Below are positions 7,321 through 16,045 of a stretch of 64,000 bases of DNA, one piece after another. The position numbers and the translations under genes were made by a program. Origin of the DNA: Agromyces italicus DSM 16388 (GTDB lineage: Bacteria > Actinomycetota > Actinomycetes > Actinomycetales > Microbacteriaceae); assembly GCF_000421545.1 (NCBI RefSeq), contig NZ_ATXF01000006.1, forward strand, positions 62,001 to 126,000, written 5' to 3'. The notes under the pieces are model-generated. The model worked only from the letters and a program-made list of their open reading frames with translations, did no database searches and was not told the DNA's origin. Every line of letters begins with the position of its first letter. Positions within the stretch are counted from its first letter, which is position 1.

Positions 7321-8247
7321 TTAGAGCTTGGTCACCTGGTCGAAGCTGAGCTCGACCGGGGTCTCGCGCTCGAAGAGCGAGACGAGCACGGTGAGCTTGC
7401 CGCTCTCGGGCTTGATCTCGCTGATCGTGCCGGGCAGGCCCGCGAACGAGCCGTCCTTGATGGTGATCGTCTCGCCGACCTCGAAGTCGACCTCGGCGGG
7501 GATCTGGCGGGCGGCACCGGTCGCGGCGCCGGCCTTCGCACCCTTGGCGGGAGCGACGTCCTTGATCTCGACGAGGCTCTTCAGCATGCCGAAGGCCTCC
7601 TCGAAGCGGAGGGGGGTCGGGTTGTGCGCGTTGCCCACGAAGCCGGTGACGCCGGGGGTGTGGCGGATGACCGACCAGCTCTCCTCGTTCAGCTCCATGC
7701 GGACGAGCACGTAGCTGGGGATGCGGACGCGGGTGACCATCTTGCGCTGGCCGTTCTTGATCTCGACCACGTCTTCCATCGGCACTTCGACCTGGTAGAT
7801 GTAGTCGGCCATCGCCATCGACTCGCGTCGCTGCTCGATGTTCGCCTTGACGCGGCGCTCGAAGCCCGCGTAGGAGTGGATGACGTACCACTTGCCCGGG
7901 AGGAACCGCAGCTCGGCGCGGAACTCTTCATACGGGTCGAATTCGGTGTCGGCCTCCTCTTCGACCGCGTCGAGCGCGGCCTCGGCCTCGTCGACGGAGT
8001 CGATGTCGAGTGCATCGTCGACGACCGCGTCAGCCTCGGGGTCGTTCGCCTCGGCGAGCGAGTCGAGCACGGCGTCGAGGTCGACGTCGTTGCCCTCGTC
8101 GTCGACGACGTGCACGGCCACATGCTCGGCCGGCTCGGAGGACTGCTCCTCGTGCTCGTTGACGTTGCCCGTCTGCGCCTCGTCGTCTTCGGCCGACTGC
8201 TCTGCAGCGGTGGCCCAATCGACGTCGTCGTGCTCAGTCCTTGACAA
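7321..8247 (-). CDS. nusG: Transcription termination/antitermination factor NusG
   Basis: 308 aa, starting at TTG 8247 behind AGAAGGA. The first ~110 residues are an acidic, low-complexity extension (runs of Asp, Glu, Ala and Val) known from actinobacterial NusG. The NGN domain follows ([23 protein letters not shown] through [31 protein letters not shown]), and a KOW domain with [14 protein letters not shown] closes the protein. It binds RNA polymerase and modulates pausing and Rho termination. It lies between secE and rplK in the conserved order. Confidence 0.97.
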   Translation of the reverse strand: MSRTEHDDVDWATAAEQSAEDDEAQTGNVNEHEEQSSEPAEHVAVHVVDDEGNDVDLDAVLDSLAEANDPEADAVVDDALDIDSVDEAEAALDAVEEEADTEFDPYEEFRAELRFLPGKWYVIHSYAGFERRVKANIEQRRESMAMADYIYQVEVPMEDVVEIKNGQRKMVTRVRIPSYVLVRMELNEESWSVIRHTPGVTGFVGNAHNPTPLRFEEAFGMLKSLVEIKDVAPAKGAKAGAATGAARQIPAEVDFEVGETITIKDGSFAGLPGTISEIKPESGKLTVLVSLFERETPVELSFDQVTKL

Positions 8248-8306
8248 TTCTCGATCCTTCTCTTCGTGCGCCTGCGGCGAACGGGTTGGCGAGCCGAAGG
8301 CCCCGA

Positions 8307-8582
8307 TCAGACCCCGGTCGTTCCGAAGACGTACAGCACCAGCCACCCGAACAGCTGGTCGAGGCCCCAGACGAGCGCCATCATGATGATGACGAACACC
8401 AGCACCACGACCGTGAAGCTGAAGAGCTCCTTCCGCGTGGGGGTGACGACCTTCTTCAGCTCCGCGATGACCTGCCGGATGAACAGGGCGATGCGCGAAA
8501 AGGGATTCCGACGCGCGGCGCGGTCGCGCTGCGCGTTGGCGACGACGTCCTCACTCGGTTCGTCGATTACTTTTCGTGCCAC
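8307..8582 (-). CDS. secE: Preprotein translocase subunit SecE
   Basis: 91 aa from the GTG at 8582, chosen because GAAAGG lies 8 nt upstream; a second GTG at 8591 is possible. The amphipathic helix and single membrane anchor typical of short SecE are clear: [27 protein letters not shown], then a hydrophobic stretch [20 protein letters not shown]. SecE clamps SecY in the Sec channel. It lies 59 nt before nusG and directly after the tRNA-Trp gene. Confidence 0.96.
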   Translation of the reverse strand: MARKVIDEPSEDVVANAQRDRAARRNPFSRIALFIRQVIAELKKVVTPTRKELFSFTVVVLVFVIIMMALVWGLDQLFGWLVLYVFGTTGV

Positions 8583-8600
8583 CTCGTACACCTTTCGTGG

Positions 8601-8619
8601 GCCGGCAATCACTGCCGGC
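8601..8619 (-). other. Small hairpin between tRNA-Trp and secE
   Basis: GCCGGCA and TGCCGGC, a 7-bp stem with a 5-nt loop, lie 4 nt beyond the tRNA 3' end and just before the secE ribosome site. There is no T-run. It may aid tRNA 3' processing or affect secE translation. Confidence 0.4.
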
Positions 8620-8623
8620 TCGC

Positions 8624-8695
8624 AGGGCGGACAGGACTCGAACCTGCAACCTGCGGTTTTGGAGACCGCTGCTCTACCAATTGAGCCACCGCCCT
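8624..8695 (-). tRNA. trpT: tRNA-Trp (anticodon CCA)
   Basis: 72 nt on the minus strand. The acceptor stem AGGGCGG pairs perfectly with CCGCCCT. The D arm has GCTC...GAGC, and the anticodon stem GCGGT/ACCGC frames the loop CTCCAAA, giving anticodon CCA. The T arm contains GGTTCGAGTCC. CCA is not encoded. A tRNA-Trp upstream of secE-nusG is a common actinobacterial arrangement. Confidence 0.98.
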
Positions 8696-8850
8696 CGGGC
8701 CCTGTTGCGAGGGCGCCTCGGTGTCACCACCTCGACCCCACTCACCTGGAATCGAGATTTCGGGCGCAGTGAAGTTTTGCTGAGGAAAGCAACATCGAAC
8801 AGTCTATGCGACGCGAGCGGCTCGCGCGAACCGACGCCTACATTGGGTTC

Positions 8851-10368
8851 ATGAGCCCCGATCGCGCCGCCCGCCGTACCCCCGAGCCGAGCTCGAGCGT
8901 CGACGTCGTCGGCGAGCACTCGCAGTTCCGCCTCGACCTCGAGCGCATCAGATTCTCGCCGTACTTCTCGCGACTCTCGGCCGTCACCCAGGTCATCGCG
9001 CAGCCTGGTGCGGGCCCGCTCATCCACAACCGGCTCACCCACTCGATCAAGGTCACCGCGGTCGCGCGCGCGATCGCGGTCGGTTTCGCGGATGCCGCGT
9101 CGCCGGCCCACGCCCTCGCCGCCGAACACGGTTGCGACGCCGTCGTCGTGCAGGCCGCGGCGAGCGCCCACGACCTCGGGCACCCGCCGTTCGGGCATCT
9201 CGGCGAGCGCGTGCTCGACCGGCTCGCCCGCGAGACGCTCGGTCTCGACGACGGCTTCGAAGGCAACGCGCAGAGCTACCGAATCATCGCGACCCTCGAC
9301 GTCAGCGCCGCGGCATCCCATGGCCTGAACCTCACCGCAGCGGTGCGCTCGGCGATCGCGAAATACCCGTGGACCCGCTTCGCCTCCCCCGTGCCGTTCC
9401 CCGACGGCGGGCTGCCCCGCGGCCTGCGCCTCGTCGACGGTGAGGCCGTGGCGACGAAGTTCTCGGCCTACGGCCTCGACGCGGCCGATCTCGCGGCGGC
9501 ACGGGCGGGCCTGCCGCCGATGGTGCAGTCGCTCGAGTGCTCGGTGATGGACACCGCCGACGACATCGCCTATTCGATCCACGACGTCGACGACTTCTAC
9601 CGCGCGGGGCTGCTCAGCCATGGGGCGGTCGCGCGCGAGTTCCGCGGCTGGGTCGAGGGCTGGAGCGAACTGCGCGGGCTCGGCGGCGAGGAGCTCGCGG
9701 CCCGCAGCGCACCCGCCGGTGCCGCGCTCGAGACGCTCCGCCGCAAGCTCCGGGCGAGCGACGCCTGGATCGCCGACGACGACGCCTTCGCCGCCGCGGT
9801 CGACACCGTCGCCGACGACCTCGTCGACGGTCTGCTCGCGACGCCGTTCGACGGCTCGATCGCCTCGGAGCGCGCGCTCTCCTCGTTCACGAACCGCTGG
9901 ATCGGGCATCTGCAGACCTCGGTCGTGCCCGCCCCTGCAGGCGTCGCCCGCACCGGGCTCGTGGCGCTCGACCGCGGGGCCTGGCACGAGGTCGAGATCC
10001 TGAAGTTCGTGCACCGGCACTTCATCCTCGACCGGGCCGACATCGCGATGTACCAGCGCGGCCTCAGCCGGGTGCTGACCCGGGCCGTCAAGGGACTCAC
10101 CGCGTGGGTGACCGACGACTACGACCGTCACCGCGTGCCGCAACGCCTCAAGGAGCTCGTCGACATCGCGACCGCCGACTACGAGCTCCTGCGGGCGGCC
10201 CCGACAGCGGGGGTACCCGTGCCCGACGCGGGCGCCGTTCGCCGGCTCGGCGTCGGCCGCGGCGTCGTCGACTACGTCGCCTCACTCTCCGACGACCAGG
10301 CGCTCGCAGTCTCGGAGGCGATCGACGGCCGCCCCGACCGGCTGTGGGACATCGGGCAGAACCTCTGA
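8851..10368 (+). CDS. dgt: Deoxynucleoside triphosphate triphosphohydrolase (HD domain)
   Basis: 505 aa from the ATG at 8851. HD-superfamily metal ligands are visible: His in NRLTHSIKV, the His107-Asp108 pair in SAHDLGHPPFGHLGE, and Asp in ECSVMDTADDIAYSIHDVDD. Such enzymes cleave dNTPs to deoxynucleosides and triphosphate. At 505 aa it resembles the E. coli Dgt-like class rather than the shorter ~420 aa class. TACATT 6 nt before the ATG suggests a leaderless transcript; an ATG at 8806 would add 15 residues. Confidence 0.92.
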   Translation: MSPDRAARRTPEPSSSVDVVGEHSQFRLDLERIRFSPYFSRLSAVTQVIAQPGAGPLIHNRLTHSIKVTAVARAIAVGFADAASPAHALAAEHGCDAVVVQAAASAHDLGHPPFGHLGERVLDRLARETLGLDDGFEGNAQSYRIIATLDVSAAASHGLNLTAAVRSAIAKYPWTRFASPVPFPDGGLPRGLRLVDGEAVATKFSAYGLDAADLAAARAGLPPMVQSLECSVMDTADDIAYSIHDVDDFYRAGLLSHGAVAREFRGWVEGWSELRGLGGEELAARSAPAGAALETLRRKLRASDAWIADDDAFAAAVDTVADDLVDGLLATPFDGSIASERALSSFTNRWIGHLQTSVVPAPAGVARTGLVALDRGAWHEVEILKFVHRHFILDRADIAMYQRGLSRVLTRAVKGLTAWVTDDYDRHRVPQRLKELVDIATADYELLRAAPTAGVPVPDAGAVRRLGVGRGVVDYVASLSDDQALAVSEAIDGRPDRLWDIGQNL

Positions 10369-10513
10369 TCCCATCGAGCTGCGGCGCGCACCTCCCCCGA
10401 TCAGCGCGTCGATCCGTCCTCCGGGAGTCGCCGCTGGGTAGCATGTGGCCAGCACCATCGCGCCGACGCCAGCGGGGGCCGACGCATCCCGATTCGACGA
10501 GGGAGTGGTTCAC

Positions 10514-10933
10514 ATGACTGAGATGCAGACCGGGCAGGCCAGGCCCACCGGATGGGTGGGTTGGGGCGCGTTCGCCGCGATCATGCTGGTCGTCAGCGGC
10601 GGTTTCGACCTGCTCTACGGCTTCATCGCACTCTTCATGGCCGACAGCGCCTACTTCGTCCGGACGGAGGGCGGGCTGTTCATCTTCGATGTGCAGGGGT
10701 GGGGCTGGTGGCATGTGATCAGCGGCGCGCTGCTCATCGTCATCGGCGCCGTGCTCTTCACCGGCGCGACGTGGGCACGGGTCGTCGCGGTGCTCCTCGT
10801 GATCGTCAACGCGATCGGCCAGCTCGCGCTGCTGCCCGTGCAGCCGTGGTGGTCGCTCATCGTGCTCACCCTCGACATCGTCGTGATCTACGCGCTCACC
10901 GTGCACGGCAAGGAGCTCGCCGTTCGGCGCTGA
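10514..10933 (+). CDS. DUF7144-type four-helix membrane protein
   Basis: 139 aa. The start at 10514 follows GGGAG. After a short polar N-terminus come four hydrophobic helices: [64 protein letters not shown] and [19 protein letters not shown]. The G(F/W)xxF...GxxxLxxG pattern matches a small actinobacterial membrane-protein family of unknown function. It stands alone between the dNTPase and the aminotransferase. Confidence 0.8.
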   Translation: MTEMQTGQARPTGWVGWGAFAAIMLVVSGGFDLLYGFIALFMADSAYFVRTEGGLFIFDVQGWGWWHVISGALLIVIGAVLFTGATWARVVAVLLVIVNAIGQLALLPVQPWWSLIVLTLDIVVIYALTVHGKELAVRR

Positions 10934-11018
10934 ACGGCACCCGTCGGGGGCCGGCGCAGCGCGTGAGGCATCCGTCTCGTCCTGTCATCTGCCACCCGCT
11001 CGCTCTAGGCTGGTCCCC

Positions 11019-12245
11019 GTGACCGAACGCGCCCGCCTCTCCGCCCGAATCGCCGCCATCGCCGAGTCCGCGACCCTGAAGGTCGACGCGAAGGCGAAGG
11101 CCCTCCAGGCCGAGGGGCGCCCGGTCATCTCGTATGCCGCGGGCGAGCCCGACTTCGCGACACCCGAGCACATCGTCGAGGCCGCCCTCGCGGCGACCCG
11201 CGACCCGAAGAACTACCGGTACACGCCCGCGGCCGGCCTGCCCGAACTGCGGGAGGCGATCGCGGCGAAGACCGCGCGCGACTCCGGCCTCGAGGCATCC
11301 GCGTCGCAGGTGGTCGTGACCAACGGCGGCAAGCAGGCGGTCTACCAGGCGTTCCAGGTGCTGCTCGACCCGGGCGACGAGGTGCTCGTGCCCGCCCCCT
11401 ACTGGACGACGTACCCCGAGGCGATCAAGCTCGCGGGCGGCACGCAGGTCGACGTCTTCGCGGGCAGCGACCAGGGCTACCTCGTCACGGTCGAGCAGCT
11501 CGAGGCCGCGCGTACCGAGCGCACGAAGGTGCTGCTGTTCGTCTCACCGTCGAACCCGACGGGCGCGGTCTACCCACCCGAGCAGGTCAAGGCGATCGGC
11601 GAGTGGGCCCTCGAGCACGGCATCTGGGTCGTCGCCGACGAGATCTACCAGAACCTCACCTACGGCGCCCTCGACTCCGGCGTCGGCAGCGCCGCCCCGC
11701 GCGCCGTCTCGATCGTCGAGGCCGTGCCCGGGCTCGCCGACCAGACGATCCTCGTCAACGGCGTCGCGAAGACCTACGCGATGACGGGATGGCGCCTCGG
11801 CTGGATGGTCGGCCCCGCCGACGTCATCAAGGGCGCCGCCAACCTGCAGTCGCACCTCTCGTCGAACGTGTCGAACATCTCGCAGCGCGCCGCGATCGCG
11901 GCCCTCGCCGGCCCGCAGGAGCCCGTCGAGGCGATGCGGCAGGCGTTCGACCGCCGACGGCGCCTCATCGTCGACGAGCTCTCGAAGATCGACGGCATGA
12001 TCGTGCCGGTGCCCGAGGGCGCGTTCTACGTCTACCCCGACGTGACCGGCCTCCTCGGTCGCGAGTGGGGCGGCGTGACGCCGACGACCTCGCTCGAGCT
12101 CGCCGACCTCGTGCTCGAGCAGGCCGAGGTCGCCGCGGTGCCCGGCGAGGCGTTCGGGCCTTCGGGCTTCCTGCGATTCAGCTACGCGCTCGGCGACGAG
12201 CCGCTGCTCGAGGGCGTGCAGCGGCTGCAGCGCCTCTTCGGCTGA
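11019..12245 (+). CDS. Class I PLP aminotransferase, aspartate aminotransferase type
   Basis: 408 aa, GTG start preceded at 7 nt by TAGGCT (leaderless). It is a fold-type I aminotransferase of subgroup I-gamma: [13 protein letters not shown] near the start, [14 protein letters not shown], the SPSNPTGAV motif, [11 protein letters not shown], the PLP-binding Lys251 in [16 protein letters not shown], and an Arg near the C-terminus (GFLRFSYAL) for the substrate carboxylate. It most likely interconverts aspartate/2-oxoglutarate and oxaloacetate/glutamate; prephenate or another dicarboxylate is possible. Confidence 0.92.
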   Translation: MTERARLSARIAAIAESATLKVDAKAKALQAEGRPVISYAAGEPDFATPEHIVEAALAATRDPKNYRYTPAAGLPELREAIAAKTARDSGLEASASQVVVTNGGKQAVYQAFQVLLDPGDEVLVPAPYWTTYPEAIKLAGGTQVDVFAGSDQGYLVTVEQLEAARTERTKVLLFVSPSNPTGAVYPPEQVKAIGEWALEHGIWVVADEIYQNLTYGALDSGVGSAAPRAVSIVEAVPGLADQTILVNGVAKTYAMTGWRLGWMVGPADVIKGAANLQSHLSSNVSNISQRAAIAALAGPQEPVEAMRQAFDRRRRLIVDELSKIDGMIVPVPEGAFYVYPDVTGLLGREWGGVTPTTSLELADLVLEQAEVAAVPGEAFGPSGFLRFSYALGDEPLLEGVQRLQRLFG

Positions 12246-12259
12246 AATACGGGCCGGAT

Positions 12260-12274
12260 GCCTCGGGGCGAGGC
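12260..12274. terminator. Short hairpin between convergent genes
   Basis: GCCTCG-GGG-CGAGGC, a 6-bp stem 14 nt after the aminotransferase stop and before the end of the opposing gene. Weak on its own. Confidence 0.4.
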
Positions 12275-12301
12275 CGCCCGCGCACCTCGCCCGTCTCCGG
12301 C

Positions 12302-12766
12302 TCAGCCCGCCCGGCAGACGACGTAGGCCGTGAAGAACCTGGGGCTGTGGTCGGGATCGGTGCGCTCGACCTCGACCCGCCAGCCGATCGGGCGGGTGAA
12401 TCCGCCACTCCCCGCGATCGGTGCGTCGTCGACCATCCGGACACCGCCGCCCGCGCCGAGGCGTCCGCCGCCGAGCGCGAGTTCGCCTCGTTCGCAATAT
12501 GCCGCGATGGAACCCTCGGGGTCGTACGGCCCGAGCACTGCATCGGCGAAGTTCAGCTCGACGTCGTCGCGCGGGTGCTCGTCGCGCGGGTGCTCGTCGC
12601 GCGGGTGCTCGTCGCGCGGCCCCGACGTTCCCGGCGTCTCCGACCTGATCGGAGCCCCGTTCGACGTGGCGATCTGCAGGCCGACGAGGGTCCCGACGCC
12701 ATAGGCGGCGGCGACTGCGATGATCGTCGCGGCGGTCACCATCGCTGCGACGACCCAGATCCTCAT
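12302..12766 (-). CDS. Membrane-anchored or secreted protein of unknown function with EHPRD repeats
   Basis: 154 aa; the ATG follows GAGGAGC. An N-terminal hydrophobic helix (~residues 3-31) has no clear cleavage site, so it is probably a membrane anchor. It is followed by a hydrophilic linker in which EHPRD is repeated three times, encoded by a 15-nt tandem repeat. The outer domain (~70-154) contains two Cys (AAYCERGE and the C-terminal VVCRAG) that could form a disulphide. I recognise no family. It is convergent with the aminotransferase and precedes lysG. Confidence 0.72.
   Translation of the reverse strand: MRIWVVAAMVTAATIIAVAAAYGVGTLVGLQIATSNGAPIRSETPGTSGPRDEHPRDEHPRDEHPRDDVELNFADAVLGPYDPEGSIAAYCERGELALGGGRLGAGGGVRMVDDAPIAGSGGFTRPIGWRVEVERTDPDHSPRFFTAYVVCRAG
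12566..12619. repeat. 15-bp in-frame minisatellite
   Basis: Three identical GTCGCGCGGGTGCTC units (12566-12580, 12581-12595, 12596-12610) plus a 9-nt partial unit, encoding EHPRD on the minus strand. The unit is a multiple of three, so copy-number changes keep the frame. Confidence 0.85.
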
Positions 12767-12873
12767 GGGCAGCTCCTCGTCGGATCGGCGGCTTCACGCC
12801 CGGGTCGTCGGCGACGCTAGCGCGGGCCGCGACCCACCGCGTGGGTGCCAGCACTGGCACGCACCGCCGCGAC

Positions 12874-13815
12874 TCAGTCCAGGGTGCTCCGTGCCTCGCT
12901 CGCGAGCGCGTCGGCGACGGCGTCGAGCAGGGGCGAGCTGAGGTTCCACTGCTGCCAGTACAGCGGCACGCCGACGGGCGGGCCGCCGAGACGCACGAGC
13001 TCGCCGCGCTCGAGTTCTGCCGACGACTGGAACTCGGGCAGCATGCCCCAGCCGAGCCCGAGCTTCACCGCGCTCGCGAAGTCGTTCGACGCGGGCACGT
13101 AGTGTCGCGGCGCACGCTCGGGGTCGAGTCCGGCGGCCCGCAGCGCGTCGTGCTGCAGGTGATCGCGCCGGTCGAAGTCGACGAGCGGGGCCCGCGCCAG
13201 CCAACCGGGCAGTGCGGATGCCGCGGGGTCGGCCGGGCGGCGAACGTCGCCGTGCCCGGCGGACCACCGGGCGACGTACGCGGGCGTCGCCACGGCCTCG
13301 TAGCGCATGACGCCGAGGTGGCGCACGAGGCATCCGGCCACCGGGGTCGCCTGCGAGGTGACCGCGCCCATGACGGTGCCCGACTCGAGGAGGCCGGCCG
13401 TGAAGTCCTGGTCGTCACGATGCAGGTCGAAGACGACGGGGTGCGCCAGGGCGACGCGCGCGAGCGCGGGCAGGAACCACGTGGCGAGCGAATCGGCGTT
13501 GACCGCGAGCGGGATGGAGACGGGCCTCGCCGGGACGGCGGCGTGCCCCTGGTCGGCGTCGAGCCCGAACTCGGCGAGCGCATCGTGCTCGAGGAGCGCC
13601 AGCTGGCGGGCGAGCCGCACGACGGCGGCACCCGCCTCGGTCGCCCGCGCGGGCTTCGAGCGCACGACGAGCACCCTGCCGAGCTGCTGCTCGAGGGTCT
13701 TCACCCGTTGCGACACCGCCGACGGGGTGAGCCGCAGCCGTCGGGCGGCCGCGTCGAAGGTGCCTTCGTCGATGACGGCGGCGAGCGTGCGGGCGAGGTC
13801 GAGCGGAATCTGCAT
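12874..13815 (-). CDS. lysG: LysR-family regulator of the lysine/arginine exporter (ArgP/LysG type)
   Basis: 313 aa from the ATG at 13815, giving the canonical start MQIPLDLARTLAAVIDEGTFDAAARRL. The winged helix-turn-helix continues with LTPSAVSQRVKTLEQQLGRVLVVR, and the two-lobed effector domain with SIPLAVNADSLATWFLPAL is characteristic of ArgP/LysG rather than other LysR proteins. It is divergent from lysE, 72 nt away, exactly as in Corynebacterium. By family it activates lysE when cytoplasmic Lys, Arg or His accumulates. The likely operator lies in the 13816-13887 gap. Confidence 0.93.
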   Translation of the reverse strand: MQIPLDLARTLAAVIDEGTFDAAARRLRLTPSAVSQRVKTLEQQLGRVLVVRSKPARATEAGAAVVRLARQLALLEHDALAEFGLDADQGHAAVPARPVSIPLAVNADSLATWFLPALARVALAHPVVFDLHRDDQDFTAGLLESGTVMGAVTSQATPVAGCLVRHLGVMRYEAVATPAYVARWSAGHGDVRRPADPAASALPGWLARAPLVDFDRRDHLQHDALRAAGLDPERAPRHYVPASNDFASAVKLGLGWGMLPEFQSSAELERGELVRLGGPPVGVPLYWQQWNLSSPLLDAVADALASEARSTLD

Positions 13816-13874
13816 CTGAAGCAAGGCTAATGGTTCTGAAGGATCTTGAGCTGGATTCATGCGATCTCGACTCG

Positions 13875-13880
13875 TAGCCT
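13875..13880 (+). promoter_or_regulatory. -10 hexamer of leaderless lysE transcript
   Basis: TAGCCT with 7 nt to the ATG and no ribosome site. The divergent gap upstream is AT-richer (GCTAATGGTTCTGAAGGATC) and is the expected LysG-binding region. Confidence 0.45.
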
Positions 13881-13887
13881 CGTTCGC

Positions 13888-14619
13888 ATGCCCCTCTCCT
13901 CCGTGCTCGCCGGCTTCGGCCTCGGCCTCTCGCTCATCGTCGCGATCGGTGCGCAGAACGTATTCGTGCTGCGCCAGGGCATCCGTCGCGAGCACGTCTT
14001 CGCGGTCGCGGCGATCTGCGCGGTGAGCGACCTCGTGCTCATCGTCGTCGGGGTCTCGGGCATCGGCGCCGTGCTCGCCGCCGTGCCCTGGCTCGTCGAC
14101 GTGATCCGCTGGGTGGGCGCCGCGTTCCTCGTCGGCTACGGCCTGCTCGCCCTGCGGCGCGCGCTGAAGCCCGGAGGCGAGGCGCTCGTCGCCGAGGATG
14201 CGGCGGAGGTCGCCGGGCCCGCGGACGCTCGGGCCGGGACTCCCGACGCGTCCCCGGACTCGACGGCCTCCACCGCCCGGCCGGCTCCCGCCGCGGTGCT
14301 CGCGCCGGCCCGCACGCGCCCGGCCCGATCCACCCTCACGGCCGCCGCGCTCACCTGCCTCGCCCTCACCTGGCTGAACCCGCACGTCTACCTCGACACG
14401 GTGTTCCTGCTCGGCTCGGTGGCGAACAGCCACGGCGACGGGCGCTGGGCCTTCGCCGCGGGCGCCGGGGCCGCGAGCCTCGTCTGGTTCTTCGCCCTGG
14501 CGTACGGTGCGCGCCTCCTCGGTCGGGTGCTCGCCACGCCACGGGCCTGGCGCATCCTCGACGGCGTGATCGCGGTCGTCATGTTCGCCATCGCGGCCTC
14601 GCTGGTGCTGCCCCGCTGA
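13888..14619 (+). CDS. lysE: LysE/ArgO-family L-lysine/L-arginine exporter
   Basis: 243 aa membrane protein. LysE hallmarks: GFGLGLSLIVAIGAQNVFVLRQGI at the N-terminus and CLALTWLNPHVYLDTVFLLGSVA in the second half (the conserved NPHVYLDT). About six hydrophobic helices are visible. An Ala/Pro/Asp-rich loop of roughly 50 residues (about 95-145) between the halves is longer than in C. glutamicum LysE. It exports basic amino acids when they accumulate, for example during peptide uptake. Divergent from lysG. Confidence 0.93.
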   Translation: MPLSSVLAGFGLGLSLIVAIGAQNVFVLRQGIRREHVFAVAAICAVSDLVLIVVGVSGIGAVLAAVPWLVDVIRWVGAAFLVGYGLLALRRALKPGGEALVAEDAAEVAGPADARAGTPDASPDSTASTARPAPAAVLAPARTRPARSTLTAAALTCLALTWLNPHVYLDTVFLLGSVANSHGDGRWAFAAGAGAASLVWFFALAYGARLLGRVLATPRAWRILDGVIAVVMFAIAASLVLPR

Positions 14620-14665
14620 TCGGGGATGGCGGGTCGCCGGTGCCCGTGCTACCGTTTCCGACATC

Positions 14666-14701
14666 GTGAGCACCAACACCTGTCGCTGCTGTCGCCGCTA
14701 G
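14666..14701 (+). CDS. Cysteine-rich leader peptide (11 aa), putative attenuator ORF
   Basis: GTG AGC ACC AAC ACC TGT CGC TGC TGT CGC CGC TAG reads MSTNTCRCCRR. Three of the last six residues are Cys and three are Arg. TACCGT lies about 10 nt before the GTG, so it may be leaderless. In mycobacteria, short leaderless ORFs with clustered Cys codons are known cysteine-responsive attenuators. The stop codon overlaps the first arm of a set of mutually exclusive hairpins. The downstream gene is the 2-oxoglutarate oxygenase at 14918. Confidence 0.65.
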   Translation: MSTNTCRCCRR

Positions 14702-14753
14702 GCGGTCGTCTCCCCGACGATCCCAGGGCGCGATCCCCCGCGCCGCCGACCGC
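14702..14753 (+). promoter_or_regulatory. Candidate attenuator structures after the Cys leader peptide
   Basis: GCGGTCG (14702-14708) can pair with CGACCGC (14747-14753), enclosing a GGCGCG/CGCGCC hairpin (14727-14744). An alternative 5-bp hairpin TCGTC/GACGA (14706-14710, 14716-14720) uses part of the same first arm, so the two folds exclude each other. A ribosome at the leader stop codon would cover the first arm. From 14760 to 14917 I see no clear gene, although a frame starting at GTG 14760 has coding-like composition. Confidence 0.5.
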
Positions 14754-14917
14754 AGCCCCGTGCTCACGCCGCATCCGACGCGTCCGCGTCAGCTCCGCGG
14801 CATCCGCCTCGAACCGATCTCGATCGATCTCGACCCGGATGCCGCGCAGCCGACGTCAACGGATGCCGGGGCCGCCGCGTCGTCGGCGCACCATCCGGCA
14901 CTCGAAAGGACCATCCC

Positions 14918-15922
14918 ATGTCCGGCATCCCCGTTCTCGACCTCTCATTGCTCAACGGCACGACCGAGCAGCAGGCCAAGTTCCGCGACGACCTCCGCCG
15001 CGCGACGCACGAAGTCGGCTTCTTCTCGCTCATCGGCCACGGCGTGCCGACCGAGCTCATCGACCGCGCCTATGCGGCGGCGCGGGCGTTCTTCGCGCTC
15101 CCCGAGTCGCACAAGCTCGCGATCGAGAACGTCACGAGCCCGCACTTCCGCGGCTACACGCGCATGGGCGGCGAGCGCACGCTCGGCCGTGTCGACATCC
15201 GCGAGCAGATCGACCTCGGCGCCGAGCGCCCGGCCGTTCCGATGACCGCGGACACCCCCGACTACTGGATCCTCGAGGGACCGAACCTGTGGCCAGAAGC
15301 GCTGCCCGAACTGCGCACGGTCTCCGAGGAATGGATCGCCCGGCTCGACGAGGTCGGCACGCGCCTCCTGCGCGCCTGGGCCGAGGCGCTCGGTGCGGCC
15401 CCCGACACCTTCGACGCCTCCTTCGAGCACCAGTCGCCCTACCTGAAGATCGTGCGCTACCCCGGTGTCGCGGCCGAGCAGCCCGCGCAGGGCGTCGGCG
15501 CCCACAAGGACCTCGGCGTGCTCACGCTGCTCTCGGTCGAGGACGGCAAGGCGGGCCTCCAGGTCGAGAAGGACGGCGAGTGGATCGACGTCGTCGCCCC
15601 CTCGGGCGCGTTCGTCGTCAACATCGGCGAGCTGCTCGAGATCGCCACCGACGGCTACCTCAAGGCGACGAAGCACCGCGTGGTCTCGCCCGCGCCGGGC
15701 ACCGAGCGCATCTCGATCCCCTACTTCCACGGGCCCGCGCTCGACGCCGTGATCCCCGCGGTCGAGCTCTCGCCCGAGTTCGCCGCCGAGGCGCCCGGCG
15801 TCACCCGAGACCCGGCGAACCCGTTGCACGCGGTGTTCGGCGAGAACTGGCTGAAGAGCCGGCTCCGCGCCCACCCGAACGTCGTCGAGGCACAGCACCC
15901 GAGGCTCCTCGTCGGCGCCTGA
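14918..15922 (+). CDS. 2-oxoglutarate/Fe(II)-dependent oxygenase, isopenicillin N synthase family
   Basis: 334 aa with the DIOX_N domain (IPVLDLSLLN to about residue 120) and a C-terminal 2OG-FeII domain. The iron triad is intact: His196 and Asp198 in GAHKDLGVLTLL, and His253 in TKHRVVSP; Arg264 in ERISIPYF would bind 2-oxoglutarate. The ATG follows GAAAGGA. The substrate is unknown; family members hydroxylate or desaturate small molecules. Its position behind a cysteine-rich leader peptide suggests regulation by cysteine supply, so an organosulfur substrate is worth considering. This is inference from context only. Confidence 0.9.
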   Translation: MSGIPVLDLSLLNGTTEQQAKFRDDLRRATHEVGFFSLIGHGVPTELIDRAYAAARAFFALPESHKLAIENVTSPHFRGYTRMGGERTLGRVDIREQIDLGAERPAVPMTADTPDYWILEGPNLWPEALPELRTVSEEWIARLDEVGTRLLRAWAEALGAAPDTFDASFEHQSPYLKIVRYPGVAAEQPAQGVGAHKDLGVLTLLSVEDGKAGLQVEKDGEWIDVVAPSGAFVVNIGELLEIATDGYLKATKHRVVSPAPGTERISIPYFHGPALDAVIPAVELSPEFAAEAPGVTRDPANPLHAVFGENWLKSRLRAHPNVVEAQHPRLLVGA

Positions 15923-15966
15923 TCACCGTTCCTCTCCTCTTCGCTGCGACTCGGTGCGGGCCGTCG

Positions 15967-15990
15967 GGCATCCATCGACCGGTGGATGCC
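15967..15990. terminator. Hairpin after the oxygenase gene
   Basis: GGCATCCA and TGGATGCC form a perfect 8-bp stem with an 8-nt loop, 45 nt beyond the stop codon. There is no T-run, which is usual in this DNA. Confidence 0.5.
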
Positions 15991-16045
15991 GGAATCGACC
16001 CGTCGGACGCTGGCCGCCGGGGCGCGCCGCTGCCACGCTGGAGCA

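Noticed and set aside
8601..8619. Intrinsic terminator after tRNA-Trp
   Set aside because: No T-run and the secE ribosome site follows immediately; listed only as a small hairpin.
14760..15245. 161-codon frame beginning GTG 14760
   Set aside because: The first ~50 codons look coding-like, but the rest runs out of frame through the oxygenase gene, and no family is recognised. At most a remnant.
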